Shown one piece after another: positions 33,325 to 33,351 of a stretch of 33,351 bases of DNA; position 1 is the stretch's first letter; the number at the start of each line of letters is the position of its first letter. This DNA is from Bacillota bacterium. GTDB lineage: Bacteria; Bacillota; Clostridia; Clostridiales; Clostridiaceae. The stretch is taken from the NCBI GenBank assembly GCA_023451395.1, contig JAEXZL010000109.1, positions 1 to 33,351 on the forward strand, given 5' to 3'. Both the position numbers and the translations under genes were made by a program. The notes beneath the pieces are model-generated. The model saw only the letters and a program-made list of their open reading frames with translations. It searched no databases and was not told the DNA's origin.

Positions 33325-33351
33325 TTTGACAACCCCCTTATTTTTGACTTG

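Noticed and set aside
33325..33351. Start of a hydC annotation at the right edge
   Set aside because: Only 27 bases remain; a TAA in one frame is compatible with an upstream gene end but nothing identifies it.

Overview
The window reads as a chromosomal segment of a low-GC, anaerobic, endospore-forming Clostridium-like Firmicute. Three things point there: very AT-rich intergenic DNA with strong AGGAGG-type ribosome binding sites and several TTG starts; an HndD/HydA-type [FeFe] hydrogenase next to a NuoF-like partner; and spore-associated families (a CotA-like multicopper oxidase and a GerMN lipoprotein). No rRNA, tRNA, insertion sequence or CRISPR array was seen.

Left block (1-7483, all minus strand). 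A sigma-A-type promoter drives parE, parC and a DJ-1/PfpI gene. A terminator follows, then an M16 peptidase that overlaps the start of recJ, which runs off the left edge.

Central block (7568-22685, all minus strand) is the remarkable part. Two adjacent, diverged copies of one six-gene surface-fibre cassette lie head to tail. Gene order in each is: VWA/CnaB surface protein, SipW-type signal peptidase, three TasA/camelysin-like subunits with SipW-type signal peptides, and a wall-anchor protein with an NPXTG sorting signal. Copy B carries one extra diverged anchor-like gene without a sorting motif. Upstream lie a SARP/BTAD regulator gene and a class B sortase gene. The copies are wired differently. 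Copy A has a consensus promoter, a long leader with a c-di-GMP-I riboswitch, and an intrinsic terminator that a matching upstream segment could disrupt. Copy B is preceded by four direct repeats at exact 11-bp spacing ending 8 bp before a -10 box, the textbook SARP operator layout. The likely picture is two switchable TasA-like fibres: SipW matures the subunits, the VWA protein acts as adhesive or tip component, and the NPXTG protein, attached by the sortase, forms the wall base.

Right block (22733-33351). A GerMN lipoprotein gene (+) converges on a CAP-domain protein gene (-). Then come asnB and a small DUF1540 gene (+), converging on a cupin gene (-), a CotA-like multicopper oxidase gene (-), and the hydrogenase genes hydA and hydB (-). 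The hydrogenase operon continues past the right edge.

Start sites were moved from the longest reading frame wherever a ribosome binding site decided the matter; these changes are stated in the entries. All functional calls come from reading motifs by eye, with no database search.
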